Positions 7,728-15,130 of a stretch of DNA of 41,788 nt are shown piece by piece. The translations under genes and the position numbers were made by a program. How positions within the stretch are numbered: the first letter of the stretch is position 1; each line of letters begins with the position of its first letter. The DNA is from Bacteroidales bacterium. GTDB taxonomy: Bacteria; Bacteroidota; Bacteroidia; Bacteroidales; WCHB1-69. The stretch is taken from contig JAGCSI010000118.1 of NCBI GenBank assembly GCA_017964255.1, forward strand, positions 1 through 41,788, given 5' to 3'. Under the pieces are notes generated by a model. The model did not search any database, had not been told where the DNA came from, and worked only from the letters and a program-made list of their open reading frames with translations.

Positions 7728-8809
7728 AACCGCAGCTTCTGATTATCCGCTTTTCCGCTTTGGGCGATGTGCTGATGTCGGTGCCCGTGATTGATGCGCT
7801 GGCAAGGCAATATCCCGATTTACGTATTACGGTGGTGAGCCGTCCGTATGTGGGTCCTGTGATGCGAATGTTGCCGCAGAACGTATCTTTTTTCGGAGTG
7901 AATCTGAAGAATTACAAGGGACTCGGAGGTCTGCGCTGTTTATTTAAGGAATTGAAGGCCTTGCAGCCGACGGCTGTGGCGGATTTTCACAATGTGTTGA
8001 GAACTATCTATTTGAGATTTCTTTTAAAGCTGAATGGAATACCAACAGCCTATTTCAATAAGGATCGCCATCAGCGCAAAAAGTTTATTTCGGCAGCGGT
8101 GAAAACCCAGCAGCGCACCTCGTTCGAGGGCTATCAGCAGGTGCTGGCAGAGCTGGGCTATCCAGTGCGGATTGACTGGCATCAGCCTTTTTCGCTGTTC
8201 GGAAACGTGTCCCGGTTTGGAAAGGGTACATCATCAATAACCAATGCTTCAGCTGAATCCGATACTCAGTCTGGCACTGATTCACAGCAGGAAGATGGGA
8301 CATTTGCCAAGGAGAATGCCATTGGCGTGGCACCTTTCGCGGCACACAAAGGAAAGATTTACCCATTGGATAAGATGGAACAGGTGGTGTCGAAGTTGTC
8401 GCAGAACACCCACATCTATTTGTTCGGGGCAGGTGCAGAGGAGAAAGCCTTGATGGAAGAGTGGGAGCGGAAGTATCCCAATGTGGAGTCCGTGGTAGGC
8501 CGTTTGGCCGATATGGGTGAGGAACTACGACTGATGAGCCGTCTGCGACTGGTATTGGCGATGGACAGTGGCAATATGCACTTGGCTTCGTTGGCAGGAG
8601 TGCCAGTAGTCAGTGTTTGGGGCGCCACTCATCCCTTGTCCGGCTTTTTGGGCTGGGGTCAATCTATGGACAATGTGATTCAGGAGGACCTGCCCTGCCG
8701 TCCATGTAGCATTTATGGCAGCAAGCCCTGCCGCTATGGCGATTACCGTTGCCTCACGAATATTCCGCCAGAAAGGATTGTAATGACAATTAGCAAATTA
8801 GTTAATTAG
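7724..8809 (+). CDS. Glycosyltransferase family 9 (heptosyltransferase-like)
   Basis: A 361-residue GT9 enzyme, the family of ADP-heptose:LPS heptosyltransferases, expected at the inner face of the inner membrane in LPS core synthesis. The N-terminal motif IIRFSALGDVLMSVPVI and the C-terminal donor-site motif MDSGNMHLASLAGVPVVSVWG are both intact. GTG at 7724 is the start because it overlaps the DUF4254 stop and leads straight into the N-terminal strand. Two features are odd. Residues about 162-196 are a Ser/Thr/Asp/Gln-rich low-complexity insert between the two Rossmann halves. The last residues (ISKLVN) and the stop are written by an 8-nt tandem repeat that continues into the intergenic DNA, so the original C-terminus may have been replaced. 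The exact sugar donor is not determined by the sequence. Confidence 0.85.
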   Translation: MKPQLLIIRFSALGDVLMSVPVIDALARQYPDLRITVVSRPYVGPVMRMLPQNVSFFGVNLKNYKGLGGLRCLFKELKALQPTAVADFHNVLRTIYLRFLLKLNGIPTAYFNKDRHQRKKFISAAVKTQQRTSFEGYQQVLAELGYPVRIDWHQPFSLFGNVSRFGKGTSSITNASAESDTQSGTDSQQEDGTFAKENAIGVAPFAAHKGKIYPLDKMEQVVSKLSQNTHIYLFGAGAEEKALMEEWERKYPNVESVVGRLADMGEELRLMSRLRLVLAMDSGNMHLASLAGVPVVSVWGATHPLSGFLGWGQSMDNVIQEDLPCRPCSIYGSKPCRYGDYRCLTNIPPERIVMTISKLVN

Positions 8810-8860
8810 CAAATTAGTAAATGTGCTAATTATCAATGTGCTAATGTGCTAATTGATTAG
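8786..8860. repeat. 8-nt tandem repeat tract (TTAGCAAA / AATGTGCT types)
   Basis: Consecutive 8-nt units TTAGCAAA, TTAGTTAA, TTAGCAAA, then AATGTGCT units with slight decay. The tract starts inside the last codons of the GT9 gene and supplies its stop codon. Like tracts are at 11451-11503, 11581-11608 and 14070-14092. Confidence 0.7.
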
Positions 8861-8892
8861 GGGGAGTCTCGGGCTTCGCCCTCGAGGGGAGT
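8859..8892. repeat. GGGGAGT-framed mini-hairpin (1 hairpin)
   Basis: Two GGGGAGT heptamers flank a CTC-GGGCTTCGCCC-TCGA hairpin. This is the same architecture as 5158-5230 with a different stem. It lies between the convergent GT9 and Gate-domain genes. Confidence 0.7.
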
Positions 8893-8895
8893 GTA

Positions 8896-8921
8896 ATTTG
8901 AATTTTGAATTTTGAATTCTT
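8896..8921. repeat. 7-nt tandem repeat (GAATTTT)
   Basis: About three consecutive GAATTTT units ending in GAATTCT. The same heptad occurs at 11537-11567 and 36391-36424. Confidence 0.7.
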
Positions 8922-8933
8922 ACTAGCTACTTT

Positions 8934-8978
8934 CTGTAACCTGTAACCTGTAACCTGTGACCTGTGACCTGTAACCTA
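8934..8978. repeat. 7-nt tandem repeat (CTGTAAC / CTGTGAC)
   Basis: Six units: CTGTAAC three times, CTGTGAC twice, CTGTAAC once, then a decayed CTAAATC. The last unit holds the stop codon of the minus-strand Gate-domain gene (8976-8978). A shorter relative is at 36432-36462. Confidence 0.75.
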
Positions 8979-10241
8979 AATCATCGAAACCAGCACAAAC
9001 AGCCAGTGGGCTGAGATGCCGGCGATGAGGCCGCCGACGGTGTGAGAGGCGATGGCCTTGGAGATCAGCTGGCGATAGCCAAGAGAATCCAGCATGCCGG
9101 TGTGAGTGCTCAAGAAACCGCTCCAGCACATGCCCATGGCGGTGAAAACGGCGATGGCATTGGCGTTGATCAGTCCGGAGGCATCGAAGGCGGGAATCAA
9201 ACCGATGGCAGCGCCTACAGCACCTAAGGCAGTGATTGGGAAGGCTATCAACTCGGGATGGTCGAAACCGAACAGCCATTGGAAGATAAAGTCAATCTTG
9301 GAGGCCAACCAGGGTAACACGGGCACACCCTCGTAAGCGGAACCTGTATAGATGCCGTCGGCAGGTGCGCTAAAGGTGGTCATCATCACAATGGTGGAGA
9401 TAATCAGCACACCGGGGATGATGGACAGGCCGATTTCCACACCGCTCTTGCCACCGTCCAGCATGGCGTTCAAGGTACGCAAAAACGGACCTTTTTTCTC
9501 TTCTTCTACTGAGTTTGGCGAGGCTTGTGAGTTCTCAATATTCTCGGTTTTTTCAAAATTTTCAATGTTTTTGCCGGGCTCATTGATGGCGTTTGGCATG
9601 GGAGAATCCAATTCGGGATAGGATTTCAGTGTCAGGTGTTGCATCATACGGGTAGTGACAATACTGCCTATGAAGGCGCCTGCCAATCCTACCAAAGCAC
9701 CGCTACCATAGCCTCGACCGGTCATAAAGGCCACTACGACCAAACCCATACCGAAGGAGGTGCCGAAATTGGTGAGGGAGGCCATCTGGTACTGCTTGAA
9801 ATAGCGGCTGAAAGTTTTGTCTTTCGACAGGGTGATGATGGCGGGATTGTCGCTCAGAAAGGTCATCACCGCTCCCAAAGAAGCCACACCCGGCAGGTTA
9901 TACAAAGGCTTCATCAGCGGTTTCAGCATTCGTTCCAGCAATACAACGACACCGAATTCCACAAACAACTTGCTGATGGCACCGGTCATCACGGTGATGG
10001 CCATGATGTAGAACACCGTTTCGAGTAACAGATGATAGGCTGTGTTCATGAAGGTGTTCAACATGTTCGGTAATCCCATCGGGATGGACAAGCCGATGAA
10101 AAATCCGAAGAAAATAATCAGAAAGATAACCAGCTCGTGGGTACGGCGGTATGCTCTCAGCAAATAATGCATCACATTATTTCTGGAAACCCTGTAAATC
10201 TGATGCAGAATATTGTTATTTCTGAAATTGAAAGGTGCCAT
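8976..10241 (-). CDS. Gate-domain (nucleoside-recognition) polytopic membrane protein
   Basis: A 421-residue inner-membrane protein with about nine hydrophobic segments. It resembles the nucleoside-recognition/Gate domain family, in particular the group sometimes named CD0519/CD1768. Conserved-looking stretches are the MGLPNMLNTFMNTAY region, FLSDNPAIITLSKDK (about 128-142), and the C-terminal FDASGLINANAI...GFLSTHTGMLD. Residues about 212-250 are a hydrophilic Asn/Glu-rich linker between two membrane halves. The substrate is unknown. The start is 7 nt after the stop of a porin gene, so the two are cotranscribed and may form an outer/inner membrane uptake pair. The stop codon lies inside a CTGTAAC repeat, so the C-terminus may have been trimmed or rewritten. 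Confidence 0.6.
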   Translation of the reverse strand: MAPFNFRNNNILHQIYRVSRNNVMHYLLRAYRRTHELVIFLIIFFGFFIGLSIPMGLPNMLNTFMNTAYHLLLETVFYIMAITVMTGAISKLFVEFGVVVLLERMLKPLMKPLYNLPGVASLGAVMTFLSDNPAIITLSKDKTFSRYFKQYQMASLTNFGTSFGMGLVVVAFMTGRGYGSGALVGLAGAFIGSIVTTRMMQHLTLKSYPELDSPMPNAINEPGKNIENFEKTENIENSQASPNSVEEEKKGPFLRTLNAMLDGGKSGVEIGLSIIPGVLIISTIVMMTTFSAPADGIYTGSAYEGVPVLPWLASKIDFIFQWLFGFDHPELIAFPITALGAVGAAIGLIPAFDASGLINANAIAVFTAMGMCWSGFLSTHTGMLDSLGYRQLISKAIASHTVGGLIAGISAHWLFVLVSMI

Positions 10242-10248
10242 ATTATTC

Positions 10249-11400
10249 TTATTTTAATCTTTCAGGTAAGTATTTCATGAAATCGATTCTCCAGGTAGCT
10301 CCCACATTGACTTGCAGTGTACCGTGGCCTTCTTCAGGATAGTAATAGTCTAACATGTATGCAGGATGGTGCAGTACACTGTTGGCCACGAATGCATGTA
10401 TACGCAGATCCTGGTATTTCAAAGGTCTGATTTCAACACCCAAACCATAGAAATGGTAGTTGCAGCCAGCGTCCATCATCACGTCGATGAGGTGTTCTGT
10501 GTTGTAATCCTCGGCAAAGTTCTGGTCGTAACCGGCTTTGGCAAAAAGGTTTACACTTTTGCTGACGTGCCAATCCAAACGACCCACAGCGGTGAAGTCG
10601 CGCAAGAAATTCTTGAAATTGGCGGTGCGAGTCTGGAAATCAAGATAAATGGACCATTTTGGGAAATCCAATTTGTTGCCCAAAGAAATGTAGTTGACGA
10701 ATTGTCCGCGCTCATATTCCATCATATTGATAGAATACATAGTTGAGAAGGGACCGAAATTTCCGTTCCAATATAAATTGTATGAGAACAATCCCTTTTT
10801 CCATTCATCACCCTTTCCGGCGAAATGCACGTAAGGAGAGTTGGCGAACTGGAAGACAATTTTGTTTTTCTTTTGCTTGTCGGTGTAGGATGCGGACACG
10901 CCCAGTTGGAAGCAGTAAATCTCGCCCCAGAAATGGGTGTAATAATAAACGTCGATAGGAGCGGCATCATATTCAAAACCACCTATATACAGGGCTTCTT
11001 TACCCATGCGGATAGCCCACTGGTCGTTGAAACGGTATTGCAGGTATAGGAAGTCGGTATTGTCGAAAAAGCTGACCGAACCGGCTTTGGGGATGATACG
11101 CTGGCGCAAGAAATAGGAGATGTGATTGCCGATATTGCCGCCGAGGGCGAAGTTGAAGTACTGGCCGTGGAAGCCGTAGTTGCTGTTCCAGCCAGTTTTG
11201 TCCATGTGGTACATGTTGGGGTTATCGGAATCCATCCATTGATAGGTACCTAGATATTCCAAATCGGCACGGGCCTCCAAGTGGAAGGTGGTGAAACTAT
11301 GCTTGATTTTCTTTTTAGTACTGTCCGCCTCCTGCGCTTGGGAGAAAAATGGAAGAAAAATCAGTAAAAACAGTCCTGTGTATAAATGTAACTTTCTCAC
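10249..11400 (-). CDS. Outer-membrane porin (OprO/OprP-like)
   Basis: A 383-residue protein with a signal peptide (about residues 1-22, cut after SQAQ or QA) followed by a beta-barrel of amphipathic strands. Motifs include YFLRQRIIPKAG, WAIRMGKEALYIGGFEY and a C-terminal RIDFMKYLPERLK. This matches the phosphate-selective-porin (OprO/OprP) type common in Bacteroidota, but substrate choice cannot be read from sequence. The gene has its own -7 box (TATCTTTG at 11434-11441) and leads into the Gate-domain protein 7 nt downstream. Joint expression with an inner-membrane transporter-like protein suggests uptake of one small solute. Confidence 0.75.
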   Translation of the reverse strand: MRKLHLYTGLFLLIFLPFFSQAQEADSTKKKIKHSFTTFHLEARADLEYLGTYQWMDSDNPNMYHMDKTGWNSNYGFHGQYFNFALGGNIGNHISYFLRQRIIPKAGSVSFFDNTDFLYLQYRFNDQWAIRMGKEALYIGGFEYDAAPIDVYYYTHFWGEIYCFQLGVSASYTDKQKKNKIVFQFANSPYVHFAGKGDEWKKGLFSYNLYWNGNFGPFSTMYSINMMEYERGQFVNYISLGNKLDFPKWSIYLDFQTRTANFKNFLRDFTAVGRLDWHVSKSVNLFAKAGYDQNFAEDYNTEHLIDVMMDAGCNYHFYGLGVEIRPLKYQDLRIHAFVANSVLHHPAYMLDYYYPEEGHGTLQVNVGATWRIDFMKYLPERLK

Positions 11401-11433
11401 AATCAGATGTTTGTTTTAGTTGTTTTGAAAGTA

Positions 11434-11441
11434 CAAAGATA
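11434..11441 (-). promoter_or_regulatory. -7 promoter box of the porin operon
   Basis: The minus strand reads TATCTTTG, 33 nt before the ATG at 11400. Upstream of it the expected -33 region falls in an AATGTGCT-type repeat tract. Confidence 0.6.
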
Positions 11442-11450
11442 CACAAAATA

Positions 11451-11503
11451 TCAATGTGCTAATGAATAAATGTGCTAATGTGCCAATGAATTAGCAAATG
11501 ATA
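11451..11503. repeat. 8-nt tandem repeat tract (AATGTGCT type)
   Basis: Degenerate units AATGTGCT, AATGAATA, AATGTGCT, AATGTGCC, AATGAATT lie just upstream of the porin promoter and are the same family as 8786-8860. Confidence 0.6.
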
Positions 11504-11535
11504 TTAGGGGATAGGGGATAGTAGTTAGGGGTTAG
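11504..11535. repeat. 7-nt tandem repeat (AGGGGAT / AGGGGTT)
   Basis: Units AGGGGAT, AGGGGAT, AGTAGTT, AGGGGTT in series. A partial inverse (AACCCCT) sits at about 11570-11578, on the far side of the GAATTTT tract. Confidence 0.6.
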
Positions 11536-11536
11536 T

Positions 11537-11567
11537 ATTGAATTCTGAATTTTGAATTTTGAATTCA
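11537..11567. repeat. 7-nt tandem repeat (GAATTCT / GAATTTT)
   Basis: Four heptad units GAATTCT, GAATTTT, GAATTTT, GAATTCA, between the lon stop and the porin promoter. It is the same heptad as at 8896-8921 and 36391-36424. Confidence 0.7.
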
Positions 11568-11580
11568 AAACCAACCCCTA

Positions 11581-11613
11581 TTCATTAACTAATTAACACA
11601 TTCGCTAATTAAT
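11581..11613. repeat. 8-nt tandem repeat tract touching the lon stop
   Basis: CATTAACT, AATTAACA, CATTCGCT, AATTAATT run into the lon stop codon (11609-11611). This is the reverse orientation of the TTAGCAAA/AATGTGCT family. Confidence 0.55.
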
Positions 11614-14023
11614 TAATCGTGTAAGCCAGGGCTTCCTTCATAGAGCTGAAGTAATGGAAGTGCATGCCTTCGATGAAGTTCTCCTTGATGTCGTCGATGT
11701 CTTTTTTGTTGTCGGAGGACAGCACAATGTCGTAGATGCCGGAGCGTTTGGCGGCGAGGATTTTCTCCTTGATACCACCTACGGGTAGCAGCTTGCCGCG
11801 GAGGGTGATTTCGCCGGTCATGGCAATCTTGTCACGCACCAAGCGACCTGTGTAGGCGGAAATCATGGCGGTGAGCAGGGTGATGCCGGCAGAGGGACCG
11901 TCTTTCGGGGTGGCGCCTTCGGGCACATGCACATGGATCTTCCTTTTTTCGAACTCGTCGTCGCTGATGCCATATTCGGCGGCATGGGCTTTGAGGTATT
12001 CGTAAGCGATGGTAGCTGACTCTTTCATCACATCGCCGAGGTTGCCGGTCATGGTGAGACCACCCTTGCCGGGACTGGTGATGGCCTCCACAAAGAGGAT
12101 TTCGCCACCGACTGCGGTCCAGGCCAAACCAGTGGCCACACCGGGACAGTCGTTGTTGAACGATTTCTCTTTCTGGAAAATAGGGGAGCCTAACAATTCC
12201 TGCAGGTCGTCAGGGCAGATTTTCTTTTCCATCTCGCCGGTCTTGACCAACTGAGCGGCTCTTTTGCGGATGACGCGGGCGATGGTTTTTTCCAAAAGAC
12301 GCACACCGGATTCGCGGGTATATTCGGTGATGATTTGTTCGATGATCTTATCTGAAAATGACAAGGCGTTTTTCTTGATGCCATGCTCTTTCAACTGCTT
12401 GGGAATAAGGTGCTTCTTGGCGATTTGCACTTTCTCTTCCAGCAGATAGCCCGGTATGTCGATGATTTCCATACGGTCGAGCAGGGCAGGGTGGATGTTG
12501 CCCAGATTGTTGGCTGTGGCAATGAAGAGCACCTTCGACAAGTCGTAGGTGGTCTCCAAATAATTGTCATAAAAGGCATTATTCTGCTCTGGATCAAGTA
12601 CTTCGAGCAGGGCAGCTGATGGGTCTCCCTGGACGGTCATTCCGGTCACCTTGTCGATTTCGTCGAGTACAAAGACGGGGTTGGAGCAGCCGGCTTTGCG
12701 CATATTCTGGATGACACGGCCGGGCATGGCACCGATGTAGGTCTTGCGGTGTCCGCGGATTTCAGACTCGTCGTGTAAACCGCCTAATGACATGCGGATA
12801 TATTTACGGCCGAGGGCGTCGGCGATAGAGTGCCCCAAAGAGGTTTTACCTACGCCCGGAGGGCCTGCCAGACACAAGATGGGCGATTTCATGTCGCCTT
12901 TCAGCTTCAGTACGGCCAGATATTCAATGATGCGCTCTTTCACCTTGTCCAGACCGAAATGGTCGCGGTCCAAGATTTTGCGTGCCCGCTCCAGGTCGAA
13001 ATTATCCTCGCTGTATTCGTTCCATGGCAGTTCCACCAACAGTTCCAGGTAATTGAGCTGTACCGAATAGTCGGGTGACATGGCGTTGGTGCGGCGCAGT
13101 TTCTCCAACTCCTTTTCAAACAGTTCTTTAGTTTCCTGATTCCACTTTTTCTTGGCCGCTTTCTCTTTCAGTTCGTTGTACTCTTTCTCGCTGGGCGAGC
13201 CGCCTAATTCCTGTTGGATGGTTTTCATCTGCTGGTTCAGGAAGTATTCACGCTGCTGCTTGTCCAGTTCCTGCTTCGACTTGTACTGGATCTGGTTCTT
13301 CAGTTCCAGCATCTGCAGGTCATTGTTGAGCAGTTTCAGAATCAGTTTGGCGCGCTCCTCAATGTCGGCAATCTCCAGAATACGCTGCTTTTCGTCGACT
13401 GCCACCGAAAGGTTGGAGGCGATGAAGCTGAGCAGGAAAGTCGGGCTTTCGATATTGCGCAAGGCGATGGTACTTTCTTGCGGAATCTGGGGCGACTTTT
13501 TGATCATGGTGATGGCCGTGTCCCTGATGGAGCTGATGAGGGCGTTGAACGTCTTTTTATGGGCGATAAGCGGATCGAAATCATTGGTGGGATATTCGGC
13601 CACTAGTGCTTTATAGTAGGGTTCAGTTTGGATTAACTGCTTTATTTCGAAGCGTTTGAGTCCGCGCACAATGATGGTGACGCTGCCATCGGGCATGGAG
13701 AGGAACTTCAGGATATGGGCGAGGGTGCCAACGGAGTACATGTCTTCCAGTTGCGGCTCTTCCACCTCGTTGTCCTTTTGTGCCACCACGCCGATGGGGT
13801 CGTTGCTGCGGCTGTATTCCTGTGCCAGACGGATGGACTTGTTGCGGCCCACGGTGATGGGAATCACCATGCCAGGGAACAGCACCGTATTGCGAAGAGG
13901 CAGTATCGGCAGCTGCTCGGGTACTTGCTCGCGTTTCAGCGAGTCCTCGTCATCCGCCGAAAACAGGGGAATGAAATTGGATTCGTTATTGATAAAGTCG
14001 TTGATTAATGATAAATCGTCCAT
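11609..14023 (-). CDS. lon: ATP-dependent Lon protease
   Basis: LonA-type cytosolic protease that degrades misfolded and regulatory proteins. The order is an N-terminal LON substrate domain (from [19 protein letters not shown]), a coiled-coil middle part, an AAA+ module (Walker [12 protein letters not shown]; Walker [11 protein letters not shown]), and a C-terminal peptidase with the catalytic Ser in [10 protein letters not shown] and the Lys in the later [14 protein letters not shown] segment. Length is about 804 residues, usual for the family. The start at 14023 ([10 protein letters not shown]) is preferred over an in-frame TTG at 14053, because that codon overlaps the -7 promoter box at 14051-14058. 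It appears to be a single-gene unit. The 3' end touches a tandem-repeat tract. Confidence 0.97.
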   Translation of the reverse strand: MDDLSLINDFINNESNFIPLFSADDEDSLKREQVPEQLPILPLRNTVLFPGMVIPITVGRNKSIRLAQEYSRSNDPIGVVAQKDNEVEEPQLEDMYSVGTLAHILKFLSMPDGSVTIIVRGLKRFEIKQLIQTEPYYKALVAEYPTNDFDPLIAHKKTFNALISSIRDTAITMIKKSPQIPQESTIALRNIESPTFLLSFIASNLSVAVDEKQRILEIADIEERAKLILKLLNNDLQMLELKNQIQYKSKQELDKQQREYFLNQQMKTIQQELGGSPSEKEYNELKEKAAKKKWNQETKELFEKELEKLRRTNAMSPDYSVQLNYLELLVELPWNEYSEDNFDLERARKILDRDHFGLDKVKERIIEYLAVLKLKGDMKSPILCLAGPPGVGKTSLGHSIADALGRKYIRMSLGGLHDESEIRGHRKTYIGAMPGRVIQNMRKAGCSNPVFVLDEIDKVTGMTVQGDPSAALLEVLDPEQNNAFYDNYLETTYDLSKVLFIATANNLGNIHPALLDRMEIIDIPGYLLEEKVQIAKKHLIPKQLKEHGIKKNALSFSDKIIEQIITEYTRESGVRLLEKTIARVIRKRAAQLVKTGEMEKKICPDDLQELLGSPIFQKEKSFNNDCPGVATGLAWTAVGGEILFVEAITSPGKGGLTMTGNLGDVMKESATIAYEYLKAHAAEYGISDDEFEKRKIHVHVPEGATPKDGPSAGITLLTAMISAYTGRLVRDKIAMTGEITLRGKLLPVGGIKEKILAAKRSGIYDIVLSSDNKKDIDDIKENFIEGMHFHYFSSMKEALAYTIN

Positions 14024-14050
14024 ACAATACTCAATGAAAATTTTGGGCAG

Positions 14051-14058
14051 CAAAGATA
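14051..14058 (-). promoter_or_regulatory. -7 promoter box of lon
   Basis: The minus strand reads TATCTTTG, 27 nt upstream of the ATG at 14023. A TTGG about 22 nt further upstream, inside an octad repeat, could serve as a weak -33 element. Confidence 0.65.
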
Positions 14059-14069
14059 CGAAAAATAAT

Positions 14070-14092
14070 TAGTTAATGTGCCAATGAATTAG
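14070..14092. repeat. 8-nt repeat fragment (AATGTGCC type)
   Basis: TTAGTTAATGTGCCAATGAATTAG, a short member of the octad family, directly joined to the GGGGAGT array that follows. Confidence 0.5.
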
Positions 14093-14147
14093 GGGGAGTC
14101 TCGCACTGCGTACTCGAGGGGAGTCTCACTTCGTTCGAGGGGAGTTT
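14091..14147. repeat. GGGGAGT-framed mini-hairpin array (2 units)
   Basis: Three GGGGAGT heptamers frame CTCGCACTGCGTACTCGA and CTCACTTCGTTCGA. The stems are less perfect than in the arrays at 5158 and 8859. It lies between the lon promoter and the REP/RAYT region. Confidence 0.65.
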
Positions 14148-14212
14148 AAATATGGTAATGTGCTAGTTATTTAAGAGAATCTAGTGTGAATATTGTATGA
14201 AGGGAAAAATAA

Positions 14213-14262
14213 AGTACCGAAGGTACGGCATCTACATAACCCCGCACGTAAGTGTGGGGTAC
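14213..14262 (-). repeat. Bipartite REP module, minus orientation (downstream of RAYT gene)
   Basis: A GTACC-GAA-GGTAC palindrome (14214-14226) and a CCCCGCACGTAAGTGTGGGG hairpin (14239-14258) are joined by an 11-12 nt spacer. Read on the minus strand, the order and spacer equal those of the modules at 14897-14945 and 20803-20853. It is placed as the inverted partner of the right-hand module around the transposase gene. Confidence 0.8.
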
Positions 14263-14289
14263 ATAATGCATATCTACCCACTCCTGTGA

Positions 14290-14306
14290 GTGCCAACGGC
14301 ACGACA
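14290..14306 (-). repeat. Left flanking REP palindrome of the RAYT gene
   Basis: On the minus strand it reads GTGTCGTGCCGTTGGCAC: a GTGTC lead followed by a GTGCC/GGCAC palindrome. It touches the transposase stop codon. The right-hand partner at 14797-14814 has the same GTGTC lead and a GTACC/GGTAC palindrome in the opposite orientation. Confidence 0.65.
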
Positions 14307-14759
14307 CTAATCATCATGTAGAAAATAGCGCTCATCTATGGATATTCCATTCTCCGCTAAGAAGGCTCTATACTCTTCCGCGAATGATACTTTACGATGA
14401 TGCTCTTTCTGGAGCATAATATAATTGACTATCATGTCTCTGTCTCGCAGATTGTAGCTAATACCAGCATATTCGTGTCCCCATCCTCTAAATTTAGGAA
14501 ACTGAGGGTTGCCGTTCAGCCATCTGCTGCTGTTGGCTTTCACCTGTTGTACAAATGATGAAAGTGATAATATTGCTGGCAGCGAAACGAATATATGGAT
14601 ATGATCAGGCATGCCTCCTATACGGTGAATTCGACATTGTAGATTTTTGGCCACACCAAATATATATGCGTATAATTCACGTTCATGTTCTTCTGGAATT
14701 GACAATTCGCTTCGATAAGTGCGAAACACGACGTGGTAGTGTGATGAAATGTAGCTCAT
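14307..14759 (-). CDS. REP-associated Y1 HUH transposase (RAYT, IS200/IS605 TnpA-like)
   Basis: A 150-residue single-strand DNA transposase of the Y1 HUH class. The HUH pair is HIH at residues 53-55 (in MPDHIHIFVSLP), and the catalytic Tyr is Y113 in the VNYIMLQKEHH helix, with Q117 and H120-H121 behind it. Length and the early YHVVFRTYRSEL motif fit the IS200/IS605 family. There is no tnpB partner. Instead the gene is flanked on both sides by inverted palindromes and bipartite REP modules, and copies of these modules without a transposase lie elsewhere (18940, 20803). That is the arrangement of a domesticated REP-associated transposase that mobilises or maintains its repeats, rather than a plain insertion sequence. 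Assignment to RAYT is by context; the family itself is clear. Confidence 0.85.
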   Translation of the reverse strand: MSYISSHYHVVFRTYRSELSIPEEHERELYAYIFGVAKNLQCRIHRIGGMPDHIHIFVSLPAILSLSSFVQQVKANSSRWLNGNPQFPKFRGWGHEYAGISYNLRDRDMIVNYIMLQKEHHRKVSFAEEYRAFLAENGISIDERYFLHDD

Positions 14760-14796
14760 GACAGGTATGTTAAATTGGTTTATATTGCGTTAATAA

Positions 14797-14814
14797 GTGT
14801 CGTACCTTCGGTAC
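14797..14814 (+). repeat. Right flanking REP palindrome of the RAYT gene
   Basis: GTGTCGTACCTTCGGTAC: a GTGTC lead plus a GTACC/GGTAC palindrome with a TTC loop, about 38 nt upstream of the transposase start. It is an inverted partner of 14290-14306. Confidence 0.7.
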
Positions 14815-14836
14815 TCAGTGGATGATGGGCTCGTCA

Positions 14837-14916
14837 TACCCCACACTTACGTGTAGTACCCTACACTTACGTGCTGTACCCCACACATACGTGCTGCACC
14901 CCACACTTACGTGCGG
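14837..14916. repeat. Four 20-nt tandem repeats (TACCCCACACTTACGTG...)
   Basis: Four head-to-tail 20-nt units start at 14837, 14857, 14877 and 14897. They differ by only a few bases (for example CCCTACAC in unit 2 and CACATACG in unit 3). The last unit closes into a CCCCACAC...GCGGGG hairpin. This looks like local amplification of the left half of the REP module. Confidence 0.85.
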
Positions 14917-14945
14917 GGTTATGAAGATATCGTACCTTTGGTACT
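14897..14945 (+). repeat. Bipartite REP module, plus orientation (upstream of RAYT gene)
   Basis: A CCCCACACTTACGTGCGGGG hairpin, a spacer TTATGAAGATATC, then a GTACC-TTT-GGTAC palindrome. It is nearly identical to 20803-20853 and, inverted, to 14213-14262. Confidence 0.8.
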
Positions 14946-15090
14946 AAATTTTATTGCAAAAATACAAACAAATTCAATATAAATTGAAAAAATAATTAAA
15001 AATATTATTTTCGACATGGAGGTGTATAATGCTAAAAACTGTTTGGAGGACTTCTGGATTCTTCTTTCATCAGCACATTAAAAAAATGTG

Positions 15091-15098
15091 TATCTTTG
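15091..15098 (+). promoter_or_regulatory. -7 promoter box of trpS
   Basis: TATCTTTG, 32 nt before the trpS ATG, in an AT-rich region. No T-box-like leader is visible in the short 5' region. Confidence 0.65.
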
Positions 15099-15130
15099 CA
15101 GAGTAATTATTAATGTAGAAAAATATTACT

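Larger units (their letters stand above)
14760..15130. other. 371-nt gene-free region: REP cluster and trpS promoter
   Basis: From left to right it holds a REP palindrome (14797-14814), a 20-nt tandem array leading into a bipartite REP module (14837-14945), about 140 nt of AT-rich unique DNA in which nothing was recognised, and the trpS promoter box at 15091-15098. Confidence 0.7.

Noticed and set aside
13656..14072. Plus-strand ORF of 138 residues opposite the lon start
   Set aside because: It is antisense to the LON domain of lon and extends across the lon promoter.
14307..14759. Ordinary IS200 insertion sequence
   Set aside because: Copies of its flanking palindromes occur without the gene elsewhere in the window and the flanks are bipartite REP modules in inverted order, which fits RAYT better.
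14837..14916. CRISPR-like array of four 20-nt repeats
   Set aside because: The units are head to tail with no unique spacers between them, and no cas gene is in the window. They are the left half of a REP module, repeated.
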